From the NCBI RefSeq assembly GCF_900105725.1, contig NZ_FNLM01000034.1, positions 2,294,001 through 2,358,000 of the forward strand: a DNA stretch of 64,000 bases, written 5' to 3'. This DNA comes from Gordonia westfalica. Lineage in GTDB: Bacteria > Actinomycetota > Actinomycetes > Mycobacteriales > Mycobacteriaceae. The position numbers and the translations under genes are program-made. The notes beneath the pieces were generated by a model. That model saw only the letters and a program-made list of their open reading frames with translations. It was not told the origin of the DNA and did no database searches. Numbering within the stretch: the stretch's first letter is position 1; each line of letters opens with the position of its first letter. Positions 18,422 through 27,600 of this stretch are shown here, piece after piece.

Positions 18422-20005
18422 GTGACCATCACCGCCGCGCGTGACACCACCGTGCCCGCAGGTGCTCCGGTCCCCGCCGCGGTCCCGCCGCCGCGTCTCG
18501 GACCCGAGGTCCCGGCCCCGCTGTTCGGCGCCCCGGACCGTGGTCGCGGCCTGCTGGTGGGGGTCGTCATCACCCTCATCGCCGCCCTCACCCGGTTCTG
18601 GAACCTGAGTCACCCCACCGACAAGGGCACACCGGTCTTCGACGAGAAGCACTACGTGCCGCAGGGCTGGCAGGTGCTCACCGGCGGCAACTGGATCGAG
18701 GACAACCCGGCGTACGGGCTCGTGGTGCATCCCCCGGTCGGCAAGTGGATGCTCGCCGCGTCGGAGGCCGTCTTCGGGTACGGCCCGCTCGGCTGGCGCG
18801 TCGCGCCGGCGATCTCCGGCATCATCATCGTCGTCCTCGTCTACTGCGTGGTGCGCCGGTTGACGCGGTCGACGCTCGTCGGTGCCATCGCCGGCATCTT
18901 CGCGATCTGTGACGGCGTCCTGTTCGTGCAGTCCCGGATGGGCATGCTCGACATCTTCCAGGCACTCTTCATCGTCGCCGCCTTCACCGCGCTCATCGCC
19001 GACCGCGACCAGGTCCGCGAGCGGATGTATCGCGTGTACCTCGAGGGCCGGATGGGCGACAGCCCGTTCGGACCACGCCTCGGGTTCCGCTGGTACCGCT
19101 TCACCGCCGGTGTGATGCTCGGACTGAACTGCGGCACCAAGTGGTCGGGCATCTACTACGTCATCTTCTTCACCGCGCTCGCGATCGGCTTCGACGTCGC
19201 GGCCCGCCGCGCCTACCGCGTGCAGCGGCCGTGGGTCGGCACGCTCGTCCGCGACGTCGTGCCCGCCGGCGCGAGCCTCGCCGTGATGCCGGTGGTCATC
19301 TACTTCCTGACCTACATCCCGTGGTTCAACAGCGAGACCGCCGTCTACCGCTACTCCGAGGGCAACGCGATCGGCACCGGCGGCACCTTCTCCTGGGTCC
19401 CGGGGGCATGGCGGTCGCTGTGGTACTACGAGGCCGGGATTCTCCAGTTCCATGCGGGACTGACCAATTCCGCGGGCAACCAGCATCCGTGGGAGTCCAA
19501 GCCGTGGACCTGGCCGATGAGCCTGCGACCGATGCTCTACGCGCTCGAGAACGGGCCCGATCAGTGCGGCGGGGGTGAGTGCGTCCGCGCCCAGATGCTG
19601 ATCGGGCCGCCCGCTCTGTGGTGGCTCGCGCTGCCGATGCTGCTGTGGGGCCTGTGGTCGTGGATCGTCCGCCGCGACTGGCGCTACGCCGCGGTGCTCG
19701 TCGGCTACGGCGCAGGCATCCTGCCGTGGTTCCTCGCCCTCGACCGCCAGATGTACTTCTTCTACGCGACCGCCCTGGCCCCGTTCCTGGTGATGGGTCT
19801 CGCCCTGTGCTGCGGCGACATCCTGCGTTCGACGGCGAGGACGGCCCGCGCCCGGCCCGAACGCCGGGTGCTGTCGATCATCGTGGTCGCCATCTATGTG
19901 GCGCTCGTGGTCACCAACTTCGTATGGCTCTGGCCGATCCTCACCGCCTCCCCGATCTCGCCGGGACTCTGGCGGCAGCAGATCTGGCTGCCGAGCTGGG
20001 GCTGA
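18422..20005 (+). CDS. pmt: dolichyl-phosphate-mannose-protein mannosyltransferase (polyprenol-dependent)
   Basis: Encodes 527 residues from GTG 18422. This GT39/PMT family integral membrane protein has many hydrophobic segments. The catalytic acidic motif after the first helix is DEKHYVPQGW, followed by HPPVGKWMLA and, later, GMLDIFQALF, GLNCGTKWSG and a terminal membrane block. It moves mannose from polyprenyl-phosphate-mannose to Ser/Thr of exported proteins during Sec translocation, as for Rv1002c. A TAGGAT box is at 18409-18414. The arrangement rsmI-pmt back to back is conserved in M. tuberculosis. Confidence 0.93.
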   Translation: MTITAARDTTVPAGAPVPAAVPPPRLGPEVPAPLFGAPDRGRGLLVGVVITLIAALTRFWNLSHPTDKGTPVFDEKHYVPQGWQVLTGGNWIEDNPAYGLVVHPPVGKWMLAASEAVFGYGPLGWRVAPAISGIIIVVLVYCVVRRLTRSTLVGAIAGIFAICDGVLFVQSRMGMLDIFQALFIVAAFTALIADRDQVRERMYRVYLEGRMGDSPFGPRLGFRWYRFTAGVMLGLNCGTKWSGIYYVIFFTALAIGFDVAARRAYRVQRPWVGTLVRDVVPAGASLAVMPVVIYFLTYIPWFNSETAVYRYSEGNAIGTGGTFSWVPGAWRSLWYYEAGILQFHAGLTNSAGNQHPWESKPWTWPMSLRPMLYALENGPDQCGGGECVRAQMLIGPPALWWLALPMLLWGLWSWIVRRDWRYAAVLVGYGAGILPWFLALDRQMYFFYATALAPFLVMGLALCCGDILRSTARTARARPERRVLSIIVVAIYVALVVTNFVWLWPILTASPISPGLWRQQIWLPSWG

Positions 20006-20011
20006 GCGCGA

Positions 20012-21805
20012 CTACTTCCGGGGCTCGGCGTCCGGCTCGTCGTCGGCGTGGTGCGCCTCGCCCAGCGGGTGGGTGACGCCCGTACCGACCTGCTCGACGT
20101 AGCCCGGATCGATCTTCTCCAGGTGCCGGACGGCGTCGGCGTCGATCGACTCGAGTTCACCGGTCGCGATGGCCACCGCTTGCTCGTGGACGTGTTCGTC
20201 GACCTGTGCCGACAGCACGTGCCGGGACACGATCAGCGGGTCGCAGCGGAGGTCGAGGTAGAGCGACAGACACATGCCGATCATCACCACGACGAACGGC
20301 AAGGCGGCGATGATCGCCATCGTCTTGATGCCCTCGAGCGCGTCGTCACCGCTGATCGCGAGGAGCAGCGCGGCCACGACGCCGGTCAGGACACCCCAGA
20401 ACACCGTCAGCGAGCGTGAGGGATGTTCGACGCCGCGCTGTGACAGGGTGCCCATCACGAGAGACGCCGAGTCGGCGCCGGAGACGAAGAAGATCCCGAC
20501 CAGAATCATCACCAGCGCCGAGGCGACGCCGGTCCACGGCAGGTGTGTGAGGACGTCGAACAGGGTGTCCTCGCTCGCCGCGGTGTTCGGGTCGAAGTCG
20601 AGCACACCGTCGGTCTGCTGCCGGATCGCGGTGCCGCCGAACACGCAGAACCAGATCAACGACACGGTCGTCGGCACGACCATCACACCGATCACGAACT
20701 CGCGGATGGTGCGCCCGCGGCTGATCTTGGCGAGGAACAGCCCCACGAACGGGGTCCACGAGACCCACCACGCCCAGTAGAAGATGGTCCAGTCGGCCAG
20801 CCACTGCTGCCCCGCCTCGCTGGTCACCGTGGCGTCCGAACGCGCCGCGAAGGTCGTGAGATCGGTGGCGTAGGCGCCCAGGGTGGTGGGCAGCAGGTTG
20901 AGGATGAAGATCGTCGGGCCGACGACGAACACGAAGACCGCGAGTACCACCGCGAGCACCATGTTGATGTTCGACAACCACTGGATGCCGCGGGCGATAC
21001 CGGACACCGCCGATGCGACGAAGGCCGCGGTGAGGATCGCGATGATCGCCACCAGCACCATCTTCGTCGGTTCGTTGACCCAGCCGACCTTGTCCAGGCC
21101 GGAGCCGATCTGCAGGGCGCCCAGCCCCAGGGAGGCCACGGTACCGAACAAGGTGGCGAAGATCGCCAGGATGTCGATGACCTTGCCGACCGGACCGTTC
21201 GAGACGCGCGGGCCGAGGAGACGTGTGAACACGGCGGACATCAGCTGGGCCCGCCCGAGCCGGAATGTGCTGTAGGCCAACGCGAGTCCGACGACCGCGT
21301 ACATCGCCCACGGATGGAATCCCCAGTGGAACATCGTCGTCGCCATCGCCGCCCGGACGTCGCCGGCGTCGATCTCCGGTGGCGGACTTGCGAAATGGTA
21401 CAGCGGCTCGTAGGCGCCGAAGAACATCAGGCCGATGCCCATTCCGGCGCTGAACATCATCGCGATCCAGCTGATGGTGCGGAACTGAGGCTTCTCCCCC
21501 GTGAGCCCCAACGGGATTCGCCCGTATTTGGACACCGCCAGACACACCGCGAAGATCACGAATCCGGTTGCGGAGAGGATGAACAGCCAGCCCAGGTTGG
21601 TGGTGATCCAGCTCAGGATCTCACTGGTGGTGGTGTTGAGACTGTCCTTGTCTCCGATACCCCACACGACGAACGCGATGACGAGAGCAGCCGTGATCGA
21701 GAAGACCACCGGATCGATCCGTTGGCTTCCCGGCCGACGCCCCCGGTCCCGCCGGCGCTGGCTAACTCGCGCGCGACGAGTCGTCGCGATCTGTTCACTT
21801 GTCAT
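20012..21805 (-). CDS. BCCT family betaine/choline/carnitine transporter
   Basis: Encodes 597 residues. It has an Arg-rich N-terminus, then about twelve membrane helices with BCCT signatures: [19 protein letters not shown] (the GMGIG helix) and the Trp-rich segment [28 protein letters not shown]. The C-terminal cytosolic tail of about 85 residues is acidic with scattered His and Arg, which may sense osmotic state as in BetP. It is predicted to import a trimethylammonium compound using sodium or proton motive force; the substrate is not decidable here. It is the last gene in a minus-strand run and is 31 bases downstream of the GntR gene. Confidence 0.9.
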   Translation of the reverse strand: [597 protein letters not shown]

Positions 21806-21836
21806 GAGTCCACCAAAGCAACGTAAGCGTCGCTAT

Positions 21837-22214
21837 TCAAGTCGCGCGCAGCGCCCGCGCCACCATCGAGACGATCGTGTCGTCGTCCAGCCCCAGCTCA
21901 CGGGCGGTCTCGACGTACGACGCCGCCGCTGCGAACCCGGCGTCCTGCGCATCGTGGCGCCCCGCCTTGATGAAGGATCCCTGCCGTCCGCGCGTCTCGA
22001 TCACGCCGGCCGCCTCGAGTTCGCGATACGTCTTCGCCACGGTGTTGGGGGCGAGGTCGAGATGCGCGGCGAGCGCCCGGACGGTCGGCAGGCGCTCACC
22101 GGTGAGCAGCGTGCCGTCGGCGATCAGTTCGATGATGCGCAGCCGCACCTGTTCGAAGGGCGGCCGGTCCGATGCCGGATCTACCTGCAGATGCGCGAAC
22201 AGCGTCGTGGTCAT
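21837..22214 (-). CDS. GntR family regulator, YtrA type
   Basis: Encodes 125 residues. The ATG at 22214 begins MTTTLFAHLQVDPASDRPPF; longer in-frame upstream sequence is overlap with arcA. It has an N-terminal winged helix (FEQVRLRIIELIADGTLLTG, LPTVRALAAHLDLAPNTVAK, YRELEAAGVIETRGRQGSFI) and a short C-terminal helix only, the compact YtrA form. It sits ten bases after arcA and before the BCCT gene. YtrA-type regulators usually control transporters encoded beside them, so the BCCT gene or the arcA run are candidate targets. Confidence 0.87.
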   Translation of the reverse strand: MTTTLFAHLQVDPASDRPPFEQVRLRIIELIADGTLLTGERLPTVRALAAHLDLAPNTVAKTYRELEAAGVIETRGRQGSFIKAGRHDAQDAGFAAAASYVETARELGLDDDTIVSMVARALRAT

Positions 22215-22224
22215 CGTCGGATCC

Positions 22225-23478
22225 TCACAACAGATCACGCGCCAGCGGACAGGACATGCACCGTGGCCCGCCGCGACCCGAGCCGAGTTCCCGACCCTCG
22301 ATCTCGATGACCTCGATACCCGAATCACGCAGGCGCCGATTGGTTTCCACGTTCCGGTTGTAGGACACGACGACGCCCGGGGACAGCGCGAGCGTGTTGT
22401 TGCCGTCATCCCACTGCTCACGTTCGGCGGTGACCGGGTCGAGGCCCGTGTCGATGACCCGGAGTTTGCCGATGCCCATCGCCTCGGCCGCCGCCTCGAC
22501 GAAAGGCCTTTCCCCCGTGACGTGTACGGCGTCGGTGGCGGTGTCGTGGGCCAGGGTGAACGCCGACATGTGGTCGCGGATGTTGGGGTACATCACCACC
22601 GCATCGGTGTCGACCATGGTGCAGACGGTGTCCAGATGCATGAATGCACGCGCCTGTTCGATCGGCACGGCGAGCACCGTGTGGGCGAGCTGATCGTCGA
22701 AGAGGCTGCGCGCCAGCGCTTCCGCGCCGGCGGGTGTGGTGCGCTCCCCCACCCCGACGGCGACGACACCGGGAGCGAGGAGCAGGACGTCGCCGCCCTC
22801 GACCGGCGCGACCTGCGACTCGTAGGCGCGTCGGGCGCCGGTGAACCGCGGGTGGTGGGCGTAGATGAGGTCGGTCAGCGAGGTCTCACGTGCCCGTGCG
22901 GGCAGCGCGAGGGAGGTGATCGCGAAGCGCGACCCGATCCAGAACGAGCTGTCGCGGGTGAACAGCAGGTTCGGCAACGGTTCGATCGCGAACTCGGGAC
23001 CGTGATGCATCCGGCGGACCAGCGACGACCGCTCCGCCGACGGCGTGATCGGCAGTTCGTCGAATGTCATCCCTGCCGTCAGGACGTGCGACAACTCCGC
23101 CGGGGCGAGTCCGCGCAGGTGCGTCGCGAGATCCTCGGCGAGATGTGTCCCCAGGCGTCGCGGGCTCACCGCGGCGGCGATGCCCTGGATGCGGGCGGCC
23201 CCGCTGTGCGCGATCGTCTCGGTCAGCAGGTCCCCGAGCAGGTAGACGTCGACGCCGCGATCACGCAGGACCTCGGCGAAGGCGTCGTGTTCCTCCTGCG
23301 CCCGGTCGACCCAGGGCAGGCCGTCGAAGAGGAGTTGGTCGCTGTTGCGCGGGGTGAGGCGCCGCAGTTCGTCGCCGGGACGGTGCAACATCACCGCGCG
23401 GAGTGTGCCGACCTCGGAGTTCGCCCCCAGTGCGTAGTCCAGCTCTGCCGGCGCGTCCGCCTGCCCTTCACCCGTCAT
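22225..23478 (-). CDS. arcA: arginine deiminase
   Basis: Encodes 417 residues. Guanidino-group-modifying enzyme signatures are present: [51 protein letters not shown] and the catalytic Cys near the C-terminus (GGPRCMSCP, Cys407). It hydrolyses arginine to citrulline and ammonia. No arcB or arcC follows, so it may serve acid tolerance or nitrogen supply rather than a full arginine fermentation pathway. It is three bases downstream of the MFS gene. M. tuberculosis arcA (Rv1001) also lies beside pmt, so this is the conserved copy. Confidence 0.95.
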   Translation of the reverse strand: MTGEGQADAPAELDYALGANSEVGTLRAVMLHRPGDELRRLTPRNSDQLLFDGLPWVDRAQEEHDAFAEVLRDRGVDVYLLGDLLTETIAHSGAARIQGIAAAVSPRRLGTHLAEDLATHLRGLAPAELSHVLTAGMTFDELPITPSAERSSLVRRMHHGPEFAIEPLPNLLFTRDSSFWIGSRFAITSLALPARARETSLTDLIYAHHPRFTGARRAYESQVAPVEGGDVLLLAPGVVAVGVGERTTPAGAEALARSLFDDQLAHTVLAVPIEQARAFMHLDTVCTMVDTDAVVMYPNIRDHMSAFTLAHDTATDAVHVTGERPFVEAAAEAMGIGKLRVIDTGLDPVTAEREQWDDGNNTLALSPGVVVSYNRNVETNRRLRDSGIEVIEIEGRELGSGRGGPRCMSCPLARDLL

Positions 23479-23481
23479 CGC

Positions 23482-24717
23482 TCAACCGTAATTCGTTCCG
23501 TCGCGATCGGCCGTCTCATCGTGGGTGAACGTCGGGCCCTGACCCACGATCGCCGGTGCGGTCTCCCGTGCGAACAGCCACGCGACCACGGCGAACGCCG
23601 CGACCACGCCGGTCAGCACGAAGGCCGGACCGAAGCCCACGCGGTCGGCCACGAAACCGACGATCACCGGTCCGGTCACCGCCCCGAGATCCGACGACAT
23701 GCCGAACGCGGCGAGCGCCGACCCGCCCTGCTGGCGGTTGCCGAGGACGTCGGCGAGGGCTGCCTGATGCGTCGGCGCGAAGAGTCCGGACCCGACGCCG
23801 GCGAGCACCGACAGCGCGAGTGCGACGGGCACATTGGGCGAGAACCCCAGGGCGATGGTGGCGACGACGGTGATCGTCAGACCCGGCAGCATGATCGGAC
23901 GACGGCCGAAGCGATCGGACAGACGGCCGGCGATGAGGATCGCGAGGACGTTCCCGGCCGCGTAGATCGCCAGCACGATCCCGGCCATGCCCGCCCCCGC
24001 ACCGAGTCCCTCGGTGATGAACAGCGGCACGACCGCGACCCGCACCCCCATCGACGCCCAGCCCTGCGTGAAGTTGGACGCGAGGATGGCGCGGTAGGCG
24101 CTGTCGCGCAAGGCGGTCCGGAAGCCGATGAGACCGGCGGTCGGCCCCTCGGCCTGGTCGGGGGCGATCACCTCCCGGAGCTGGGTCGCCACCACCGTCG
24201 ACGCGACCAGCAGCGCCACCGCGTACACGACGAACGGCACCCGCAGCCCGAACTCCACCAGAGCAGCACCGATCAACGGTCCCGTGATGCTGCCGATCAG
24301 GAATCCCGCGGAGAAGAAGCCCGACACCCGCCCGCGAATGTCACTGGGCGCCATCCGGATCAGCAGGGCCATCGCCGAGATGCTGAACATCGTCGAGCCG
24401 ATCCCGCCCAATCCGCGGAAGATCAGCAACTGCCAATACGTCTGTGCGAAGGCGCAAGCCAGCGTGCTGGCGGCGACGATGAGGAGACCGGTGAGGTAGA
24501 TGCGCCGTTCGCCGAAGACCGACACCAGCCGACCGCCCGCGGGTGCGAACAGCAGCCGCATGACGGCGAAGGCGGACACGACCGCGGTGGCCGCGGTGAA
24601 GGAGACGTTGAAGGCCCGGGCGAAACTCGGCAGGGCGGGCGCGATGAAGCCGTATCCGAGTGCGATGACGACGTTGGCCGACAGCAGCACCCAGATGCCG
24701 CGAGGGATCTGCCTCAT
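23482..24717 (-). CDS. MFS transporter
   Basis: Encodes 411 residues. ATG 24717 overlaps the patatin stop (ATGA), and a family-sized protein results. Twelve helices are predicted, with MFS loop motifs between helices 2-3 ([17 protein letters not shown]) and 8-9 ([17 protein letters not shown]). It has a short charged C-terminal tail. It resembles drug or metabolite efflux carriers of the 12-helix DHA1 kind. Its position between a lipase-like gene and arcA does not reveal the substrate. Confidence 0.88.
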   Translation of the reverse strand: [411 protein letters not shown]

Positions 24718-25688
24718 GGCAGCTCGGGCAGGTCGTCGAGGGCCTTCGCGGTGAGTTCCCGGCCGAGATCGATCATCTCGGTGGCCTTGTGGAAGTCGAG
24801 GGTCCGCACGGTTCGCCGCGGTACGCGGATCAGGACGTCGGGCGGGTAACCGGCCACCTGATAGCGGGTCAGCGCGTCCTGCATGATGTCGAGCGAGCGA
24901 CTCAAGACCTCGACGCGACCCATCCGCTGGGGCTCGTCGGCGGTGTCCGGGGACACCGCGGCGGTGTCGACGACGACCGCTCCCTCCTCGTCGTGGGCGG
25001 CGGCCGGCGCGATCTCGTCGGTCCCGAACCTGTCGCGCACCGAGCGCACCAGTCCGGCGTCGAGGATGGGGGCGACGTTGCGCCGGAGCAGGCCCTTCGT
25101 CTTGGGCGCCCGGCTCGCACCCGTCTCGGGTCCGCCGTCGGAACCGATGATCACCCCGATCGTCACATCGCTGGGCACACCCGAGGTCGGCGCGACGGGC
25201 AACGGGTCGAGGATGCCGCCGTCGGCGAGCAGTCGGCCCTTGTGCTCGTGCGGGCTGATCACCCCGGGTATCGCGATCGACGCACGCAGAGCGTCGGCGA
25301 GGTTGCCGCGCTGGAACCACACCGCACGGCCCGCGGACAGATCGGTGGCGATGGCCGTGAACGGGATCGGCAGATCCTCGATCGCGGTGTCGCCGAGGAT
25401 CTCCCGCACCCGGGTGAGGATGCGTTCGGCGCCGATCACGCCGGGTTTGGTGAGTGAGACGTCGAGCAGCCGCACGACGTCGAGCTGGGACAGACCCGAG
25501 ATCCAGTCGACGTAGTCGTCGAGTCTGCCCGCGCAGTGCAGGCCCCCGACCAGCGCGCCCATGGAGGAGCCCGCGACCGTGACGATCTCGAATCCGCGTT
25601 CCTCGAGCTCGGCGATCACCCCGATGTGTGCGTAGCCGCGAGCGCCGCCACTTCCCAGAGCAAGCGCCACGCGCGACGGTCGAGCCAT
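24714..25688 (-). CDS. patatin-like phospholipase (RssA/NTE family)
   Basis: Encodes 324 residues. The oxyanion hole is LGSGGARGYAH (Gly12 onward), the nucleophile elbow GSSMGA has Ser42, and the catalytic Asp is in LLADGGILDPLP. There is no signal peptide. It is a predicted cytosolic or membrane-associated serine lipase or lysophospholipase. The C-terminal 100 residues after the catalytic Asp are variable. It is translationally coupled to the MFS gene downstream. Confidence 0.9.
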   Translation of the reverse strand: MARPSRVALALGSGGARGYAHIGVIAELEERGFEIVTVAGSSMGALVGGLHCAGRLDDYVDWISGLSQLDVVRLLDVSLTKPGVIGAERILTRVREILGDTAIEDLPIPFTAIATDLSAGRAVWFQRGNLADALRASIAIPGVISPHEHKGRLLADGGILDPLPVAPTSGVPSDVTIGVIIGSDGGPETGASRAPKTKGLLRRNVAPILDAGLVRSVRDRFGTDEIAPAAAHDEEGAVVVDTAAVSPDTADEPQRMGRVEVLSRSLDIMQDALTRYQVAGYPPDVLIRVPRRTVRTLDFHKATEMIDLGRELTAKALDDLPELP

Positions 25689-25725
25689 TCCGCAACCCTA
25701 CCGCCGCCGATTCCGCGGCCGCCGA

Positions 25726-26175
25726 TCACTGTTCGGTCATGAGACGACGGGGGCCGGGGCCGAGTTTGTTCAGCTCGTCCCCGGGGTTGAGCAGGTGGCA
25801 TTCGCCGAGCGACAGGCACCCGCACCCGACGCACGACCCCATCATGTCGCGCATGTTCTCCAGCAGCGAGATCCGGTGGTTGATGTCGTCCACCCAACGT
25901 GTCGACGCCGCCTCCCACATCGTCTTCGACGGGGATTCGTGGTCGCCGAGTTCGGCGAGCACCTCGCCGATCACCGACAACGGGATTCCGGCGACCTGCG
26001 AGGCCCGGATGAACGCCACGCGCCGCAGCATCGCCCGGTGGTAGCGGCGCTGGTTGCCGGCGGTCCGCCGGCTGAAGATCAGGCCCTGCTCCTCGTAGAA
26101 CCGGACCGCCGACGGCGCGATGCCCGCCCGCTGCGCGAGCTCCCCGACCGAGAGCTCGAGTCTCTTCAGCGTCAT
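25726..26175 (-). CDS. soxR: SoxR, redox-sensing MerR family activator
   Basis: Encodes 149 residues from ATG 26175. It has an N-terminal MerR helix-turn-helix (LSVGELAQRAGIAPSAVRFYEEQ), a dimerisation helix and the 2Fe-2S ligand set CVGCGCLSLGEC (Cys115, 118, 120, 126), which defines SoxR. It is oxidised by redox-cycling compounds or superoxide and activates long-spacer promoters. I see no clear SoxR box directly next to it. The universal stress gene lies 26 bases upstream on the same strand. Confidence 0.95.
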   Translation of the reverse strand: MTLKRLELSVGELAQRAGIAPSAVRFYEEQGLIFSRRTAGNQRRYHRAMLRRVAFIRASQVAGIPLSVIGEVLAELGDHESPSKTMWEAASTRWVDDINHRISLLENMRDMMGSCVGCGCLSLGECHLLNPGDELNKLGPGPRRLMTEQ

Positions 26176-26201
26176 GGGTCGATGGTAGGCACCGCTGACG
26201 G

Positions 26202-27065
26202 TCAGTTGCGCACCACCAGCACCGGGCACTCGGCGTTGTGCATCACCTTCTGGCTGGTCGAGCCGAGCATCAGTCCGCGGAATCCGCCGCGTCCACGGCT
26301 GCCCACGACGACGAGCTGCGCGTCGGTCCCGGCTGCGTCCAGCAGCGCCTTCGCCGGCTCCTCCGGCAGGACCCGCCGCTCCACCGTGACGTCCGGGTAG
26401 TCCTGCGCGTAGCCGGCGAGCCGCTCGGACAGCACCTCCACGGCGTCCTGGGTCATCCGCTGGACCTCCTCGGGCCCGATCCCGTACCCGTGCAGGGCGT
26501 CGGCGTCGAGCGGGGTCCAGGTGTGCACGGCGATCAGCGGGGCGTTGCGCAACGACGCCTGACGGAACGCCTCGGCGACGGCCACATCGCTCACCGGCGA
26601 TCCGTCGACACCGACGACGATCGGGCCGGTGTCGGATCCCTCGGCGGCGACGACCGCGACCCGACCGTGCGCGTGGGCCGCGACGTTGATGCTCACCGAG
26701 CCGAGGAACAGACCCTTCACACTGCCCAGGCGACGCGTGCCGACCACGATCATCGCGGCTTCCTTGCCCAGCTCGAGCAAGACGCGTGCCGCGTCCCCGT
26801 CGACGATCGAGGTCGTCACGCTGACGTTCGGCGCAACCGCCTTGGCGGCATCGGTGGCGGCGTGCACCGCGTCCGACGCGTCCTGACGGATGGCGTCGAC
26901 CACGTCCTGCGGAATGATCAGGCCGGGCGCATAGTCGCTGGTGCTCGCGTCGTAGGCGCCGACGATCTTGAGGTCGACGCCTTCTGCCGCGGCGGCCTTG
27001 GCCGCCCATCGCACCGCCCCGGTGGCCGCATCCGAACCGTCCACGCCGACGAGTATCGCGTTCAT
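26202..27065 (-). CDS. universal stress protein with two Usp domains
   Basis: Encodes 287 residues with two tandem Usp domains: residues about 1-140 start MNAILVGVDGSDAATGAVRWA, and about 150-287 start PIVVGVDGSPVSDVAV. Both carry the ATP-binding G-x2-G-x9-G-S/T pattern (GTRRLGSVKGLFLGS, GSRGRGGFRGLMLGST). Such proteins bind ATP and act in dormancy and stress responses. GAGGAG stands upstream of the ATG. It is the first gene of the minus-strand run that continues through soxR. Confidence 0.92.
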   Translation of the reverse strand: MNAILVGVDGSDAATGAVRWAAKAAAAEGVDLKIVGAYDASTSDYAPGLIIPQDVVDAIRQDASDAVHAATDAAKAVAPNVSVTTSIVDGDAARVLLELGKEAAMIVVGTRRLGSVKGLFLGSVSINVAAHAHGRVAVVAAEGSDTGPIVVGVDGSPVSDVAVAEAFRQASLRNAPLIAVHTWTPLDADALHGYGIGPEEVQRMTQDAVEVLSERLAGYAQDYPDVTVERRVLPEEPAKALLDAAGTDAQLVVVGSRGRGGFRGLMLGSTSQKVMHNAECPVLVVRN

Positions 27066-27231
27066 GTTCCTCGATCATCTCCTCTGGTCACGAGTTCCCC
27101 GGCGGGAGCCGGACTTCGGCACCGGCCGGGGCCGGTGTTCACCTCCATCCTGCTCCCGGTGACCGCAGGCGGCAATGAGCAATTGGTCCTTCGCCACCGC
27201 GCATTTCACGGCGTGTAGCGTGGGAGGCACC

Positions 27232-27549
27232 ATGACTCCCCCGACTCCGCAGAACGGCAACAACGACTTTCGCGCGATTGTGATCCACATCGCCATCACC
27301 GTCGTCTTCGGTCTCGGATTACTCCTCGTCGCGCACGCCTCGTCGGACTCGCTACAGACCGCACTCATCATCGCCTCCCCCGTCGTGGTGATGATCGGTG
27401 CGATCGCGATGCTGGTTCGGGCCTACCGGGTCTGGAAATCCGGTGGACGATGGCAGCTGTGGCAGGGCGGGGCCTGGTTCCTGCTCGTGTTCTTCATCAT
27501 CATGCTGTTCAATTCGGCACCCGTGCTGTTCGAGTCGAACACCGAATAG
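27232..27549 (+). CDS. small membrane protein, three predicted helices
   Basis: Encodes 105 residues from ATG 27232, with GGGAGG at 27222-27227; an in-frame ATG at 27175 lacks a ribosome site. Three hydrophobic segments are AIVIHIAITVVFGLGLLLVA, ALIIASPVVVMIGAIAMLVR and GGAWFLLVFFIIMLFNSAPV. I recognise no family. It is 51 bases upstream of the membrane pseudokinase and on the same strand, so the two may be co-transcribed. Confidence 0.72.
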   Translation: MTPPTPQNGNNDFRAIVIHIAITVVFGLGLLLVAHASSDSLQTALIIASPVVVMIGAIAMLVRAYRVWKSGGRWQLWQGGAWFLLVFFIIMLFNSAPVLFESNTE

Positions 27550-27600
27550 CGCCGTCGACCGCCGGTAGAATTCGAGCTCTCACACCACAGGGAGCCAAGC

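Noticed and set aside
21877..24849. Very long open frame (990 codons) on the plus strand
   Set aside because: It lies antisense to GntR, arcA and the MFS gene, which have clear family motifs. Its composition (Arg, Gly, Asp, His) is that of a GC-rich shadow frame.
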